Part shown: one piece after another, positions 44,427 through 52,764 of the stretch
Layout of the letters: each line of letters opens with the position of its first letter
Numbering within the stretch: the first letter of the stretch is position 1
Assembly (NCBI RefSeq): GCF_033954455.1
Contig: NZ_CP121473.1
Location: forward strand, 2,528,501 to 2,592,500
Reading direction: 5' to 3'
From: Thiorhodovibrio litoralis
GTDB taxonomy: Bacteria; Pseudomonadota; Gammaproteobacteria; Chromatiales; Chromatiaceae
DNA length: 64,000 nucleotides
Notes under the pieces: model-generated
The model's input: only the letters and a program-made list of their open reading frames with translations
Database searches by the model: none
What the model was told of the DNA's origin: nothing
Made by a program: the position numbers and the translations under genes

Positions 44427-44966
44427 ATGACTGAGATTGCTTCCGTGGCTTCGGGGTCAGCCCAGGGCGCGCAACCGACGCCGGCTTGGCGCAGCCCTTG
44501 GGTGCGCGGGTGGATTGGTCTGGTTGTTGTGGTCCTGCTGGTCAACATCACCATGGTCACCCTGGCCTTTGTCACCAGTCCGGGTCTGGTGGTGGATGAC
44601 TACTATGAGCGCGGCCGGGCGATGGAGGAGAGTATTCGCTCGCGTGCGGCGGCAACGCCGAACTGGATGCTCTCAAGCGATATTCCGGCGGATCTCAGGG
44701 TTGGAGAGCCTGTGACTGTGCGCTTCTTTGCGGTCGATAAGGCCGGTCAGCCGGTTACGCCCGATGCGGTGACCTTCTTTGCTTATCGTCCGTCGGATGC
44801 AGGGCGGGACTTCTCTGTCCCGATGGTGGAGGAAGCGCCGGGGCGCTATCGCGCTGAGCTGAGTTTTTCGCTGCCCGGCTTGTGGGACAGCCTGATCGCT
44901 GTGCGCGATGGCGAGGCTGAGTACCAGCTCGACCAGCGTCTGCATGTCGATCGGGCGCGGCGTTGA
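44427..44966 (+). CDS. fixH: FixH family protein
   Basis: 179-aa membrane-anchored protein with one TM segment (GWIGLVVVVLLVNITMVTLA) followed by VVDDYYERGRAMEE, a FixH hallmark, and a periplasmic beta domain. FixH/CcoH supports maturation of the cbb3 oxidase, working with CcoI. GGAGG precedes the ATG. Its position between ccoG and ccoI is standard. Confidence 0.9.
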   Translation: MTEIASVASGSAQGAQPTPAWRSPWVRGWIGLVVVVLLVNITMVTLAFVTSPGLVVDDYYERGRAMEESIRSRAAATPNWMLSSDIPADLRVGEPVTVRFFAVDKAGQPVTPDAVTFFAYRPSDAGRDFSVPMVEEAPGRYRAELSFSLPGLWDSLIAVRDGEAEYQLDQRLHVDRARR

Positions 44967-44996
44967 TGCGCCGCCCTTGATGCAACAGCGATTCGG

Positions 44997-47555
44997 ATGA
45001 TCGAACAGCCGTCGCGGTGCTTTCACTGCGGCCTTCCTGTCACGCCTGCTACTGTCGTCCATTCCCAGATAGGGGATCAGGCGCGCGATTTCTGCTGCCA
45101 TGGCTGCGAAGCGGTATGCCAGGCGATTCATCGCGCCGGGCTTGAGGGCTTCTATCAGCGCACGCCGGATGGCGAGGTGTTCGGCCCGCCGCCGGAGCTG
45201 CCGCGTCAGCTCGACTTCTATGATCTTGATGAGGTGCAGCAGGAGTTTGCCCAGGTCTCGGGCGATGCGCGCGAGGCGCAGCTTTCGGTTGAGGGTATCC
45301 ATTGTGCTGCCTGCGTCTGGCTAATCGAGAACGGTCTCGGCGCCATGCCGGGTGTCGCCGAGTCGCGCGTTAATCTGACCGGGCGGCGGCTGACGCTGCG
45401 CTGGGATAACGCCCGCCTGCGCTTGTCGCAAATCCTTCGGCGCCTAGGCGAGCTTGGCTATGCCGCGGTGCCCTTCGATCCGCGCTCGGCCGAACTGGGG
45501 CTCAAGCGGCGCAATCGCACGCTGCTGTATCGCATGGCCTTCGCTGGTTTCGCGGCCATGAACTTGATGTGGATCTCCATCGCCCTCTATGCCGGGGCGG
45601 ACCGGGGTGAGTTCCGCGAGCTGTTCCATTGGATTGGCTGCCTGCTCGCCACGCCTGTGCTGATCTACTCGGGCTGGCCCTTCTTTACCGGCGCCTGGCG
45701 CGGCTTGCGCCGCGGTCATCTGGACATGGACCTGCCGATCGCTATCGGCGCTGGCATCACCTATCTCTATTCGCTTATCGTGACCCTGACAGGGCAGGGG
45801 GATGTCTACTGGGATACGGTAGTCAACTTTCTGTTTGTGATTCTGCTCGGCCGCTATCTGGAGGCCATGTCGCGGCGCCATGCGGTTTCGGCCACTCAGC
45901 GCCTGCTCGATCTTCAACCCAAGGCGGCGACTCTACTGCGCGATGGTGAGGAGGCACTGGTGCCGATTCGCGCGTTGCGGCCCGGCGATTTGATTCTTAT
46001 CCGCCCGGGCGAGGCGGTGCCGGCGGATGGAACGGTCGAGCGCGGCGACAGCCAGCTAGATGAGGCCTTGCTGACTGGTGAATCCAAGCCGGTCGTGCGC
46101 GGCCCAGGGCAGTCGGTCGCCGCCGGCACCATGAACGGCGCCGGAGCGCTACAGGTCAGGGTCGCGGGCGTGCTGCGCGACACCCAGCTCGGGCGCATCC
46201 TGCATTTGGTCGAGGAGGCCCAGGCCAGCAAAGCGCCGATTCAAAGTCTGGCGGACCGGGTGGTGCCCTGGTTTGTCGGCGCGACTCTGCTGCTGGCGTT
46301 GCTGACGGCGCTGCTGTGGTGGCCGGCCGACCCGGCCACCGCCGTGCTGGCGGCGACCTCGGTGCTGATCATTACCTGTCCCTGCGCCTTCGGGTTGGCC
46401 ACGCCCATGGCTATTGCGGTGGCAACCGGCAGCGCCGCGCGGCAGGGGATATTGATCAAAAACGGCGCCGTGCTCGAGCGGCTCTCCGGTGCCACCCAAG
46501 TGGTGTTCGATAAGACCGGCACCCTGACGCTCGGCCAGCCGACCCTTGTCGCGTTAGTGGATAATCTTGGACTCTGGCGCGCCGATGATGCCGCTGGTGA
46601 ATTCGGTCAACAGGAGGCCCGAGACCGCGCCCGACACTACTCCAGTCCGCTGACCGAGCAACAGCAGCAGTGGCTCGCCGCGGTCGCCGCGCTTGAGCAG
46701 CTCTCCGAACACCCACTCGCCCGAGCGCTGACTCGCTTCGTACGCGAGCAGCAACTCGGGTTTGGCGGCTTGACCGTCGAGCAAGTGCGAATTCAGCCCG
46801 GACGCGGTCTGGCCGGCGTGGTGGATGGACAATCCCTGGTCCTCGGCTCGGCCGACTGGCTGCGTGAGCAAGGCATTGCGCTGGCAAAAGACATCGAGAC
46901 CCCGCCCGACTGGCCCGGAGCCACGGTCCTGCATCTGGCCGTTGCGGGCACCGAAGTCGCACGCTTGCTGCTGAGTGACGACCTGCGCCAGGATGCGCAA
47001 GCGACGGTGAATGCGTTGCTCGCTCGAGGCTTGCAGGTCTCCCTGCTCAGCGGCGACCGACAGCAAGCCGCCGTCGCAATCGCACAAAGACTGGGCAACA
47101 TACAGGCCATCGCCGAAGTTCTACCCGAGGGCAAGGCCGAGGTCATCGCTAAGCTGCGCGCGGCCGGGCAGCGGGTCGTCATGGTCGGCGACGGCGTCAA
47201 CGACGCCCCGGCCCTGGTCAGCGCCGACATCGGTATGGCGCTTGGCAGCGGCACCGACGTCTCCATGGCCAGCGCCGACATCATTCTCACCCGCAACGAG
47301 CTAACCCGTGTGCCCCAGGCACTGGCGCTAGCACAACGCACCCTAACAGCCATCCGCCAGAATATCGGCCTGTCGATCGTCTACAATTTGATCATGGTTC
47401 CGCTGGCAATGGCCGCGATGATCACCCCACTTGTCGCAGCCATCGCCATGCCCCTAAGCTCCCTTGCCGTCATCGGCAACTCGGCAAGGATTGCTTCAGT
47501 GCTGAAAAAGCAGGGCGGTGGGGGTGGTGCGACGACCAACTCGGCCAAGATCTGA
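44997..47555 (+). CDS. ccoI: copper-translocating P-type ATPase CcoI/FixI
   Basis: 852-aa P1B ATPase that delivers copper for the cbb3 oxidase. The N-terminus has CFHCGLPV and CCHGCEAVCQAIH, then a metal-binding domain with GIHCAACVWLIENGL. The membrane metal site is CPCAFGLATP, the phosphorylation site is DKTGTLTLGQP, and the hinge is GDGVNDAPALVSADIG. The CCHGCEAV N-terminus separates FixI from CopA. A Gly-rich tail ends the protein. The expected next gene, ccoS, is displaced by a reversed gene. Confidence 0.95.
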   Translation: MIEQPSRCFHCGLPVTPATVVHSQIGDQARDFCCHGCEAVCQAIHRAGLEGFYQRTPDGEVFGPPPELPRQLDFYDLDEVQQEFAQVSGDAREAQLSVEGIHCAACVWLIENGLGAMPGVAESRVNLTGRRLTLRWDNARLRLSQILRRLGELGYAAVPFDPRSAELGLKRRNRTLLYRMAFAGFAAMNLMWISIALYAGADRGEFRELFHWIGCLLATPVLIYSGWPFFTGAWRGLRRGHLDMDLPIAIGAGITYLYSLIVTLTGQGDVYWDTVVNFLFVILLGRYLEAMSRRHAVSATQRLLDLQPKAATLLRDGEEALVPIRALRPGDLILIRPGEAVPADGTVERGDSQLDEALLTGESKPVVRGPGQSVAAGTMNGAGALQVRVAGVLRDTQLGRILHLVEEAQASKAPIQSLADRVVPWFVGATLLLALLTALLWWPADPATAVLAATSVLIITCPCAFGLATPMAIAVATGSAARQGILIKNGAVLERLSGATQVVFDKTGTLTLGQPTLVALVDNLGLWRADDAAGEFGQQEARDRARHYSSPLTEQQQQWLAAVAALEQLSEHPLARALTRFVREQQLGFGGLTVEQVRIQPGRGLAGVVDGQSLVLGSADWLREQGIALAKDIETPPDWPGATVLHLAVAGTEVARLLLSDDLRQDAQATVNALLARGLQVSLLSGDRQQAAVAIAQRLGNIQAIAEVLPEGKAEVIAKLRAAGQRVVMVGDGVNDAPALVSADIGMALGSGTDVSMASADIILTRNELTRVPQALALAQRTLTAIRQNIGLSIVYNLIMVPLAMAAMITPLVAAIAMPLSSLAVIGNSARIASVLKKQGGGGGATTNSAKI

Positions 47556-47585
47556 TATGGCCTGGACTAGCCGCTGGCACATGAA

Positions 47586-48554
47586 CTATTCCACCGACTT
47601 GGCCTCAAGCTGCGTGAAGGTGCGACTGATATTGGTGCGATGCCAGTTGTCGAAGTGCTCAAGGTTCTTGAAGCCTGGGGCATCCGAAAGGCGCTCGACG
47701 GTGGCCTGCAGGTCGTCGAAATTCTCCACTGCTGCGCTGGTTTCGGTAACCAGAAAGTCCAGATAGTCGCCGGTTTGCGCGCGCGCCTGCGCCAAGTCTG
47801 TTGCCTGCCCGTGGCCTGGAACGATGTAGCTTGGCTCAAGGGATTCCATGGCGTGAAACGCATCGCGCCACGCTGTTACGTCTGACCATGGGTGAATTCC
47901 CAACATACGATCAACATAGACCATGTCGCCGGTGAAGAGCACCTCCTGCGCGGGTAGCCAGACCACGACATCACCGGGGAAGTGGGCGTCGCCAAACCAG
48001 ATGAGCTCGAAGCTCAGGCCGCCGATCTCGATCGTCAGGCGGTCACCGTCGGCCGGTGCTTGCGCGTAGTCCGGTTCCGTCCCCGCGAGTCCGTCGCCAA
48101 GTACCTGGCGCAAGCTGTCAAGGTGCTGTTCGGCAAACTGCTTTTGCGTCTTCGCCGTGCGCGCGAGCGCGATGATCTGCGCGCCTTGATCGCGGAAGTA
48201 ACCATTGCCAAGCCAACGGTGATCCTGACTGCCAGTGTTGATCACATGAGTCACCGGCTTGTCGGTCACTTGGTCGATGGCGGCGTCGATCTTTTCGGCT
48301 CCTCGTCGCGACGCGCCCGAATCGATCAGGACCACGCCCGCGTCGGTCACGACAAAGCCGAGATTGTTGTTGAGCGCGTCGTTCTCGGCCGTGCGGCCGG
48401 AGGTTGGACCGATAATGGCATAGACGTTATCTACCACGCGGGTGGCTTTCGGCTCGTAGGCCTGCGCAGCGCAGGAAATGCCGGCAACGAGCACGGCCAA
48501 TAGATACACCAGAGTGGTCTTTACTGGGCGTGTCTGTGCTAGGGTTGTCTTCAT
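47586..48554 (-). CDS. exported MBL-fold metallohydrolase-like protein with altered zinc motif
   Basis: 322 aa with a signal peptide (TTLVYLLAVLVAGISCAAQA). Metallo-beta-lactamase-fold landmarks include GVVLIDSG, GDAHFPGDVVVWLP, LFTGDMVY and VPGHGQ. The usual HxHxDH is GSQDH at 108-112, so the first two histidines are Gly and Gln and only the DH pair remains. It may bind one metal ion or use another chemistry. AAGGA lies eight bases before the ATG. It is convergent with ccoI and divergent from ccoS, splitting the oxidase locus. Substrate unknown. Confidence 0.85.
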   Translation of the reverse strand: MKTTLAQTRPVKTTLVYLLAVLVAGISCAAQAYEPKATRVVDNVYAIIGPTSGRTAENDALNNNLGFVVTDAGVVLIDSGASRRGAEKIDAAIDQVTDKPVTHVINTGSQDHRWLGNGYFRDQGAQIIALARTAKTQKQFAEQHLDSLRQVLGDGLAGTEPDYAQAPADGDRLTIEIGGLSFELIWFGDAHFPGDVVVWLPAQEVLFTGDMVYVDRMLGIHPWSDVTAWRDAFHAMESLEPSYIVPGHGQATDLAQARAQTGDYLDFLVTETSAAVENFDDLQATVERLSDAPGFKNLEHFDNWHRTNISRTFTQLEAKSVE

Positions 48555-48652
48555 CGGAAAATTCCTTGGTGCTCTGCACTCATTTGAGAGAGTCCCGGTG
48601 CGCGCGATTTAATGTTTTCACTCTCCGCAGACATTCTGCCCAAAACAAAGTT

Positions 48653-48844
48653 ATGGAAGTCATCTACGGTCTGATCCCCGGCATGCTGCTACTTGGGCTT
48701 GCCGCCGTTGTGGTGCTGTTCTGGGCCGCGCGCAGCGGGCAGTTTGACGATCTCGAGGGAGACGGGCAGCGTATTTTGATGGATGACGATATCAAGCCGT
48801 CCGATCCGCGGCGCTTTCCCGGCGCGGATGTGGATGACGATTGA
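48653..48844 (+). CDS. ccoS: cbb3 oxidase maturation protein CcoS
   Basis: 63-aa peptide with one TM segment (GLIPGMLLLGLAAVVVLFWA), followed by RSGQFDDLEGDGQRILMDDD, the diagnostic CcoS tail. CcoS is needed for cofactor insertion into cbb3 oxidase. ATG 48653 has a weak ribosome site. It is separated from ccoI by the reversed MBL gene, so it needs its own promoter in the 98-bp divergent gap. Confidence 0.92.
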   Translation: MEVIYGLIPGMLLLGLAAVVVLFWAARSGQFDDLEGDGQRILMDDDIKPSDPRRFPGADVDDD

Positions 48845-48896
48845 TTGGCGTGATTCGCTCGGATGTTAACGCCTTATCCCTCCCGGTGCGGGCTTC

Positions 48897-49361
48897 TTAT
48901 AGGGACTGCACCAGCTCAAGCATCCGTTGCGCGTGCCCCTTGGGCTTGACGTCGTAGAGCGCGTGGCGGATGCGACCGCCTTTTTCGATGATGAAGGTGG
49001 TGCGCAGGATGCCCTGGCGGCTGACACCGTTGACGACTTTCTCTCGCAGCACATCGTAGGCGGCGCAAACTTCGGCGTCGGTGTCCGCCAGCAAGAGCAG
49101 GCTGAGGCCGTATTTGTCGCGAAAGGCACCGTGGCTGGCGCAGTTGTCGCGGCTGATACCGGCAATGTTGGTGCCGGCTGCCTCGAATTCCGGGTGCAGG
49201 TCGGTGAATTCTAGCGCTTCCATGGTGCAGCCGGGGGTGTCGTCCTTGGGGTAGAAGCACAGGATGAGATGCTGGTCGGCCCAGAGCTTGGCGCTCTTGA
49301 CCACATCCATGTCGGCGTCGGGGAGGGAAAAATCAGGGGCAATGTCGCCAGCTTGCAACAT
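48897..49361 (-). CDS. peroxiredoxin, Bcp/PrxQ-like
   Basis: 154-aa thioredoxin-fold peroxidase reducing hydroperoxides. YPKDDTPGCTMEALEFTD holds the peroxidatic Cys45. Classical Bcp has a resolving cysteine five residues later; here that position is Leu50. Cys74 and Cys99 are present instead, so it is either a 1-Cys enzyme or uses an unusual resolving cysteine. Start 49361 has GGAG ten bases upstream; the frame extends to 49391. Confidence 0.9.
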   Translation of the reverse strand: MLQAGDIAPDFSLPDADMDVVKSAKLWADQHLILCFYPKDDTPGCTMEALEFTDLHPEFEAAGTNIAGISRDNCASHGAFRDKYGLSLLLLADTDAEVCAAYDVLREKVVNGVSRQGILRTTFIIEKGGRIRHALYDVKPKGHAQRMLELVQSL

Positions 49362-49537
49362 GAACGAAAGGCTCCGGTGGTTTGATGCCATCGCCGCAGC
49401 ACAGCCTGCAAAAGTCGCTGCGGCGGAGAGTCAGGCGGACAGAGTGGCGCGCGGTGAGAGACCGGCGCTGGAGTCCGCGGCAGGCTGATTGTAGTGTTTC
49501 CTGCTGGAGCGGAATTTAGGGTGCCTGGTGGCGCGCG

Positions 49538-50989
49538 TCAACCGTCTTCGGTGGTGGATTTTGTATCACCGGAACGCGCTGGGACCCCATGGGCCCCATG
49601 GTTGCGTTGGGGAATGCGCTCGGGGATGCGTGCGTGGGAATCGCTCTTGGGCGGAACTGGAAGCGGCTCGCCGCTTTCTTCTGGCGGTTTGAGCAGGATG
49701 CTGGCGATGGTGCCGCCGCCAGGTCGGGTGCGGAGATGGATCTCGATGTCATTGGCCACGGCGAGCTGGCGCGCTACCGCCAGACCCAGGCCGGTGCCGC
49801 CGGTGCCGCGATTGCGCGATTGCTCCAGGCGATAGAACGGACGGAAGACGGCGTCCAGCGACTCATCGGGGATACCGGGGCCGCGATCAAGCACCTGAAT
49901 CTCGACGCTTTCGGCGCAGCCTTGCAGGTCGACCTCCACCAGGTGGTCGCTATAGCGCAGCGCGTTTTCGATCAGGTTGCCGAGAATTCGCCGAAGTGCC
50001 ATGGGGTTGACATGGGCGGGGCAGGGCGCGGCCAGACGGCAGCGAATGCGCTGACGCTGGCCGACGACCTCCCTGATCAGGACGCTCACCTCAAGATTTT
50101 GCTGCTCGCCTGCGCCCAGACTCTGGCCCAGCTCGACGGCGTGGCGAATGAGCTCGTCCATTTCTTCGATATCTTGCGTCATGCGCGCGCGCTGAGCGTC
50201 ACTGACTGGCTCGGGCAGCATTTCGACCGCCAGACGCAGGCGTGTCAGCGGCGTGCGCAGGTCGTGGGAGATACCGGCGAGAAGCACGGTGCGATCGGCC
50301 AACAGCTCGCGCACCTGCTGACTGGTCTCATTAAATCGCCGCGCGAGATTGGCCAGCTCCAGCGGGCCAGTTTCGGGCAGGGGCTCGGGTGAGCGTCCGC
50401 GCGCGACTTCCTCTGCAGCGCGCGAGAGGCGTGTCAGTGGGGTGGTGACGCGTCGGGCCAGAATGGTGGCCGTGAGCAGAATCAGCACCAGCGCCATGAC
50501 CGAGACCAGGGCCACGCCCTGGAGCGGTTTGGTGTTGATGCGGCTGCGCGGAAACCCGACCCAGACCGGGCCGCGCTCGGTATCCATGCGCATCCAGAAC
50601 CAGCGTTCCCCGTCCACCAGACTGCTTTCGACCTTGATCCGGTGCCCGAGCTGGTTGGCGATGGATTTTGCCAGGCGGTTGGTGTAGGGGAAGAAATAGG
50701 GCTCGAGGTTTTCTGGTTGCTCCGGATGCGGTCTCAGCTCGAGTTGGTACTCCTCGCGCAGTCGCTCGCGGTATTCGGCGCGCAGCGGCGCGGGCAACTT
50801 GACCAGGGTGCGAGCCGAAAGGTCCATCAGGGCGGCCAGGTCGCTGGTAGCGCGTTCGACCACCGGAAAGAGCGCATAGTGCAGGATGGCGAAAAATGTC
50901 ACCAGCGCGAAGCTGCCGAAGGTCAGCACCAGTGTCAGCAGTGCGCGGCTGAACAGCGAGCTTGGCAGCCAGCGCCGGCGTCGGGTCAT
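49538..50989 (-). CDS. envZ: EnvZ-like sensor histidine kinase
   Basis: 483-aa two-TM sensor kinase. TM1 (LLTLVLTFGSFALVTFFAIL), a periplasmic domain, TM2 (LVSVMALVLILLTATIL), HAMP, the HisKA motif AGISHDLRTPLTRLRLA, and HATPase motifs NLIENALRYS, DRGPGIPDE and GTGLGLAVA are all present. The sequence around the histidine is typical of EnvZ. It overlaps the OmpR gene by 4 bases. The C-terminus has a Pro/Arg-rich tail of about 40 residues beyond the ATPase domain. Confidence 0.9.
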   Translation of the reverse strand: MTRRRRWLPSSLFSRALLTLVLTFGSFALVTFFAILHYALFPVVERATSDLAALMDLSARTLVKLPAPLRAEYRERLREEYQLELRPHPEQPENLEPYFFPYTNRLAKSIANQLGHRIKVESSLVDGERWFWMRMDTERGPVWVGFPRSRINTKPLQGVALVSVMALVLILLTATILARRVTTPLTRLSRAAEEVARGRSPEPLPETGPLELANLARRFNETSQQVRELLADRTVLLAGISHDLRTPLTRLRLAVEMLPEPVSDAQRARMTQDIEEMDELIRHAVELGQSLGAGEQQNLEVSVLIREVVGQRQRIRCRLAAPCPAHVNPMALRRILGNLIENALRYSDHLVEVDLQGCAESVEIQVLDRGPGIPDESLDAVFRPFYRLEQSRNRGTGGTGLGLAVARQLAVANDIEIHLRTRPGGGTIASILLKPPEESGEPLPVPPKSDSHARIPERIPQRNHGAHGVPARSGDTKSTTEDG

Positions 50990-51723
50990 GCCTGGCCCTT
51001 GGGCGTGAAGATGTAGCCGCGGCCCCAGACGGTGCGGATGTAGCGCGGGTTTTTCTTATCGGGCTCGATCTTGGCGCGCAGGCGCGCGACCTGCACGTCG
51101 ATGCTGCGATCGAAGGGGTTGCGCTCGTAGCCCTTGAGCAGGTCCAGCAGCTGGTCGCGGTGGAGCAGGCGGTTGGGGTGCTCGCAAAAGACGCACAGCA
51201 AGTCGAACTCGCCCGAGGTCAGGCTGATTGGCTCGCCGTCGCGCGTGAGCTGACGCATGTCGATATCCAGCCGATAGGGGCCGAAGCTGAGGGTGTCGTT
51301 CGCCTCCTCTGCGGGTTCCTCTGCAGGACTGGGGCTTTGGCGGCGCAACACCGCGCGGATTCGGGCAAGCAGCTCGCGCGGATTGAACGGCTTGGGCAGA
51401 TAGTCATCGGCGCCGACCTCAAGTCCAACGATGCGGTCAACCTCATCTCCGCGCGCCGAGAGCATGATGATCGGCGTGCTGTGGCTTTGGCGCAACCGCC
51501 GCGCCAGGCTGAGTCCGTCCTCGCCTGGCAGCATCAGGTCAAGAATGATGATGTCGGGGGATTCTGCCTCAAGATGCCGGAACATCTGCTCGCCATCCTC
51601 CACGCCCGCCACCTCAAAGCCTTCGCGTTCCAGATAGTCGAGCAGCAGATCGCGTAGACCCTGGTCATCGTCAACGACCAGTACCTGGGCCTTATCGGCG
51701 GATTTGGATGCGGTGATGTCCAT
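50986..51723 (-). CDS. ompR: OmpR-like winged-helix response regulator
   Basis: 245-aa response regulator. The receiver has VLVVDDDQGLRDLL and phospho-acceptor Asp in IIILDLMLPGEDG. A winged-helix DNA-binding domain ends RSIDVQVARLRAKIE then RYIRTVWGRGYIF. Start taken at 51723 by family length; the frame extends to 51825. It is co-transcribed with the EnvZ-like kinase (ATGA overlap). Targets cannot be predicted from the window. Confidence 0.92.
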   Translation of the reverse strand: MDITASKSADKAQVLVVDDDQGLRDLLLDYLEREGFEVAGVEDGEQMFRHLEAESPDIIILDLMLPGEDGLSLARRLRQSHSTPIIMLSARGDEVDRIVGLEVGADDYLPKPFNPRELLARIRAVLRRQSPSPAEEPAEEANDTLSFGPYRLDIDMRQLTRDGEPISLTSGEFDLLCVFCEHPNRLLHRDQLLDLLKGYERNPFDRSIDVQVARLRAKIEPDKKNPRYIRTVWGRGYIFTPKGQA

Positions 51724-52079
51724 GGTGGGGGAGCCGTCTGCTTGGTGGTGGCGGAATGTCAGGTGCCAGACGCCGCGGTTTTGCGGGCCGGTAAGCGACG
51801 GATGTTTTGCATTGCGAATAATCAATTAGTTTTCGATGTTGCGAAAATGTGATTTTGTTCTCGCATATTGGTTACAAGTTGTTACAATATTAGTATATAA
51901 GGAAATAACAGAGTAACCTGTTTCTCGCACAATAACGACCATCAGCTGAAGGTGATCAATCGCTCTGTTCCAGTGCCTGCGCAGTGCTTAACCGGTTGTT
52001 GCACGGTGCTTGGAAGTCTCGAACGCATCTTTGGCCAGGCTTTTTGAATCATTTGCCGAACCAACTCGGAGGAACGAGC
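51724..52079. other. AT-rich divergent intergenic region
   Basis: About 355 bases between ompR and the small membrane-peptide gene. It has a marked AT-rich core at 51825-51910 with GTTACAA repeated (GGTTACAAGTTGTTACAAT), a short direct or inverted motif that could be an operator. Promoters for both flanking genes should be here. No gene seen. Confidence 0.5.
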
Positions 52080-52217
52080 ATGATCTTTGACGCTTTAACC
52101 ATCAGCGGTTTGTTGGTTGCGATTGTGTCCGGCGGCTTCCTCGTCGGCGTCGTCAGTCATAACGGTGCGCAGACGCGGGGGACGCGCCGCGGCTCTGCGG
52201 TGAAACCCCAGGCGTGA
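52080..52217 (+). CDS. 45-residue single-TM peptide
   Basis: Reads MIFDALTISGLLVAIVSGGF then LVGVVSHNG and a basic tail rich in Arg and Lys. A strong GGAGGA ribosome site lies eight bases upstream, which is better than most genes in the window. One TM helix with a positive C-terminus predicts a small inner-membrane protein. No family recognised; accessory-subunit or stress peptides have this form. Confidence 0.6.
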   Translation: MIFDALTISGLLVAIVSGGFLVGVVSHNGAQTRGTRRGSAVKPQA

Positions 52218-52420
52218 GCCTCCCGGGTTTGAGCCCCAGTTTTGAGGCCCCTGGCGTGAAAACCGGGCCTCAAACTCAGCACCTCAAACTGAGGATTAAC
52301 AATCCTCGGGCCTGAAGCCCGGGCTTGGGACCCCCAAGCCTGCGGCCCAGCCCTGAAAACAGGCGAGATATTGGGCCCGATTTGTCGGGCCAGTGCCTGC
52401 ATCGCTTTGGTGCGGTGATT
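52218..52420. repeat. serial hairpin region
   Basis: At least three inverted repeats follow each other: GCTTGGG/CCCAAGC around 52321-52340, GAGGATT/AATCCTC around 52290-52307, and GGCCCGA/TCGGGCC around 52375-52392 with a 4-base loop. The strand asymmetry (GGGCCTGAAGCCCGGG and similar) suggests a structured RNA or a decayed repeat element. No gene. Confidence 0.55.
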
Positions 52421-52589
52421 TCTGCAGCTCGGCTTCTACCCAGACGCGTTGCTTGACGATGCCTGATTTTCGGGCGTCGCCTGACTATTGCGCATCGCCT
52501 GACTTTAGCCGTCGTGCCTCGGTGGCGCCATCGGGGCTCTGAGCGGTTGTTTTGTGCTTGCGGGTTTTCTTTAGGGTAGCAAGCCTCTT

Positions 52590-52632
52590 CGCCGTCCCAG
52601 CGGTTTTCGAACCGGTGCGACGGCGTTTTTTT
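52590..52632 (+). terminator. Rho-independent terminator with UUCG loop
   Basis: Outer stem CGCCGTC/GACGGCG (52590-52596, 52619-52625), inner stem CGGTT/AACCG closed by TTCG, then seven T residues. It ends a plus-strand transcript about 130 bases before the next gene. The source could be the 45-residue peptide mRNA or an unannotated small RNA. Confidence 0.8.
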
Positions 52633-52659
52633 GTTTCAGCGCCTAGCCTTTGATCTCAG

Positions 52660-52665
52660 TATAAT
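52660..52665 (+). promoter_or_regulatory. candidate -10 box for the SLC13-type gene
   Basis: A perfect TATAAT lies about 100 bases before the ATG at 52765 and just after the terminator. No convincing -35 element sits 16-18 bases upstream, so the call is tentative. Confidence 0.35.
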
Positions 52666-52764
52666 GCGCGCATTTTTGCGGTTTGTCGCCAGCCGGATTG
52701 GTCCCATAGCATGCCGAGCCGGGGCCTACCGCAACAGAGACCGATCCGCCCCACGGAAGTTTCC

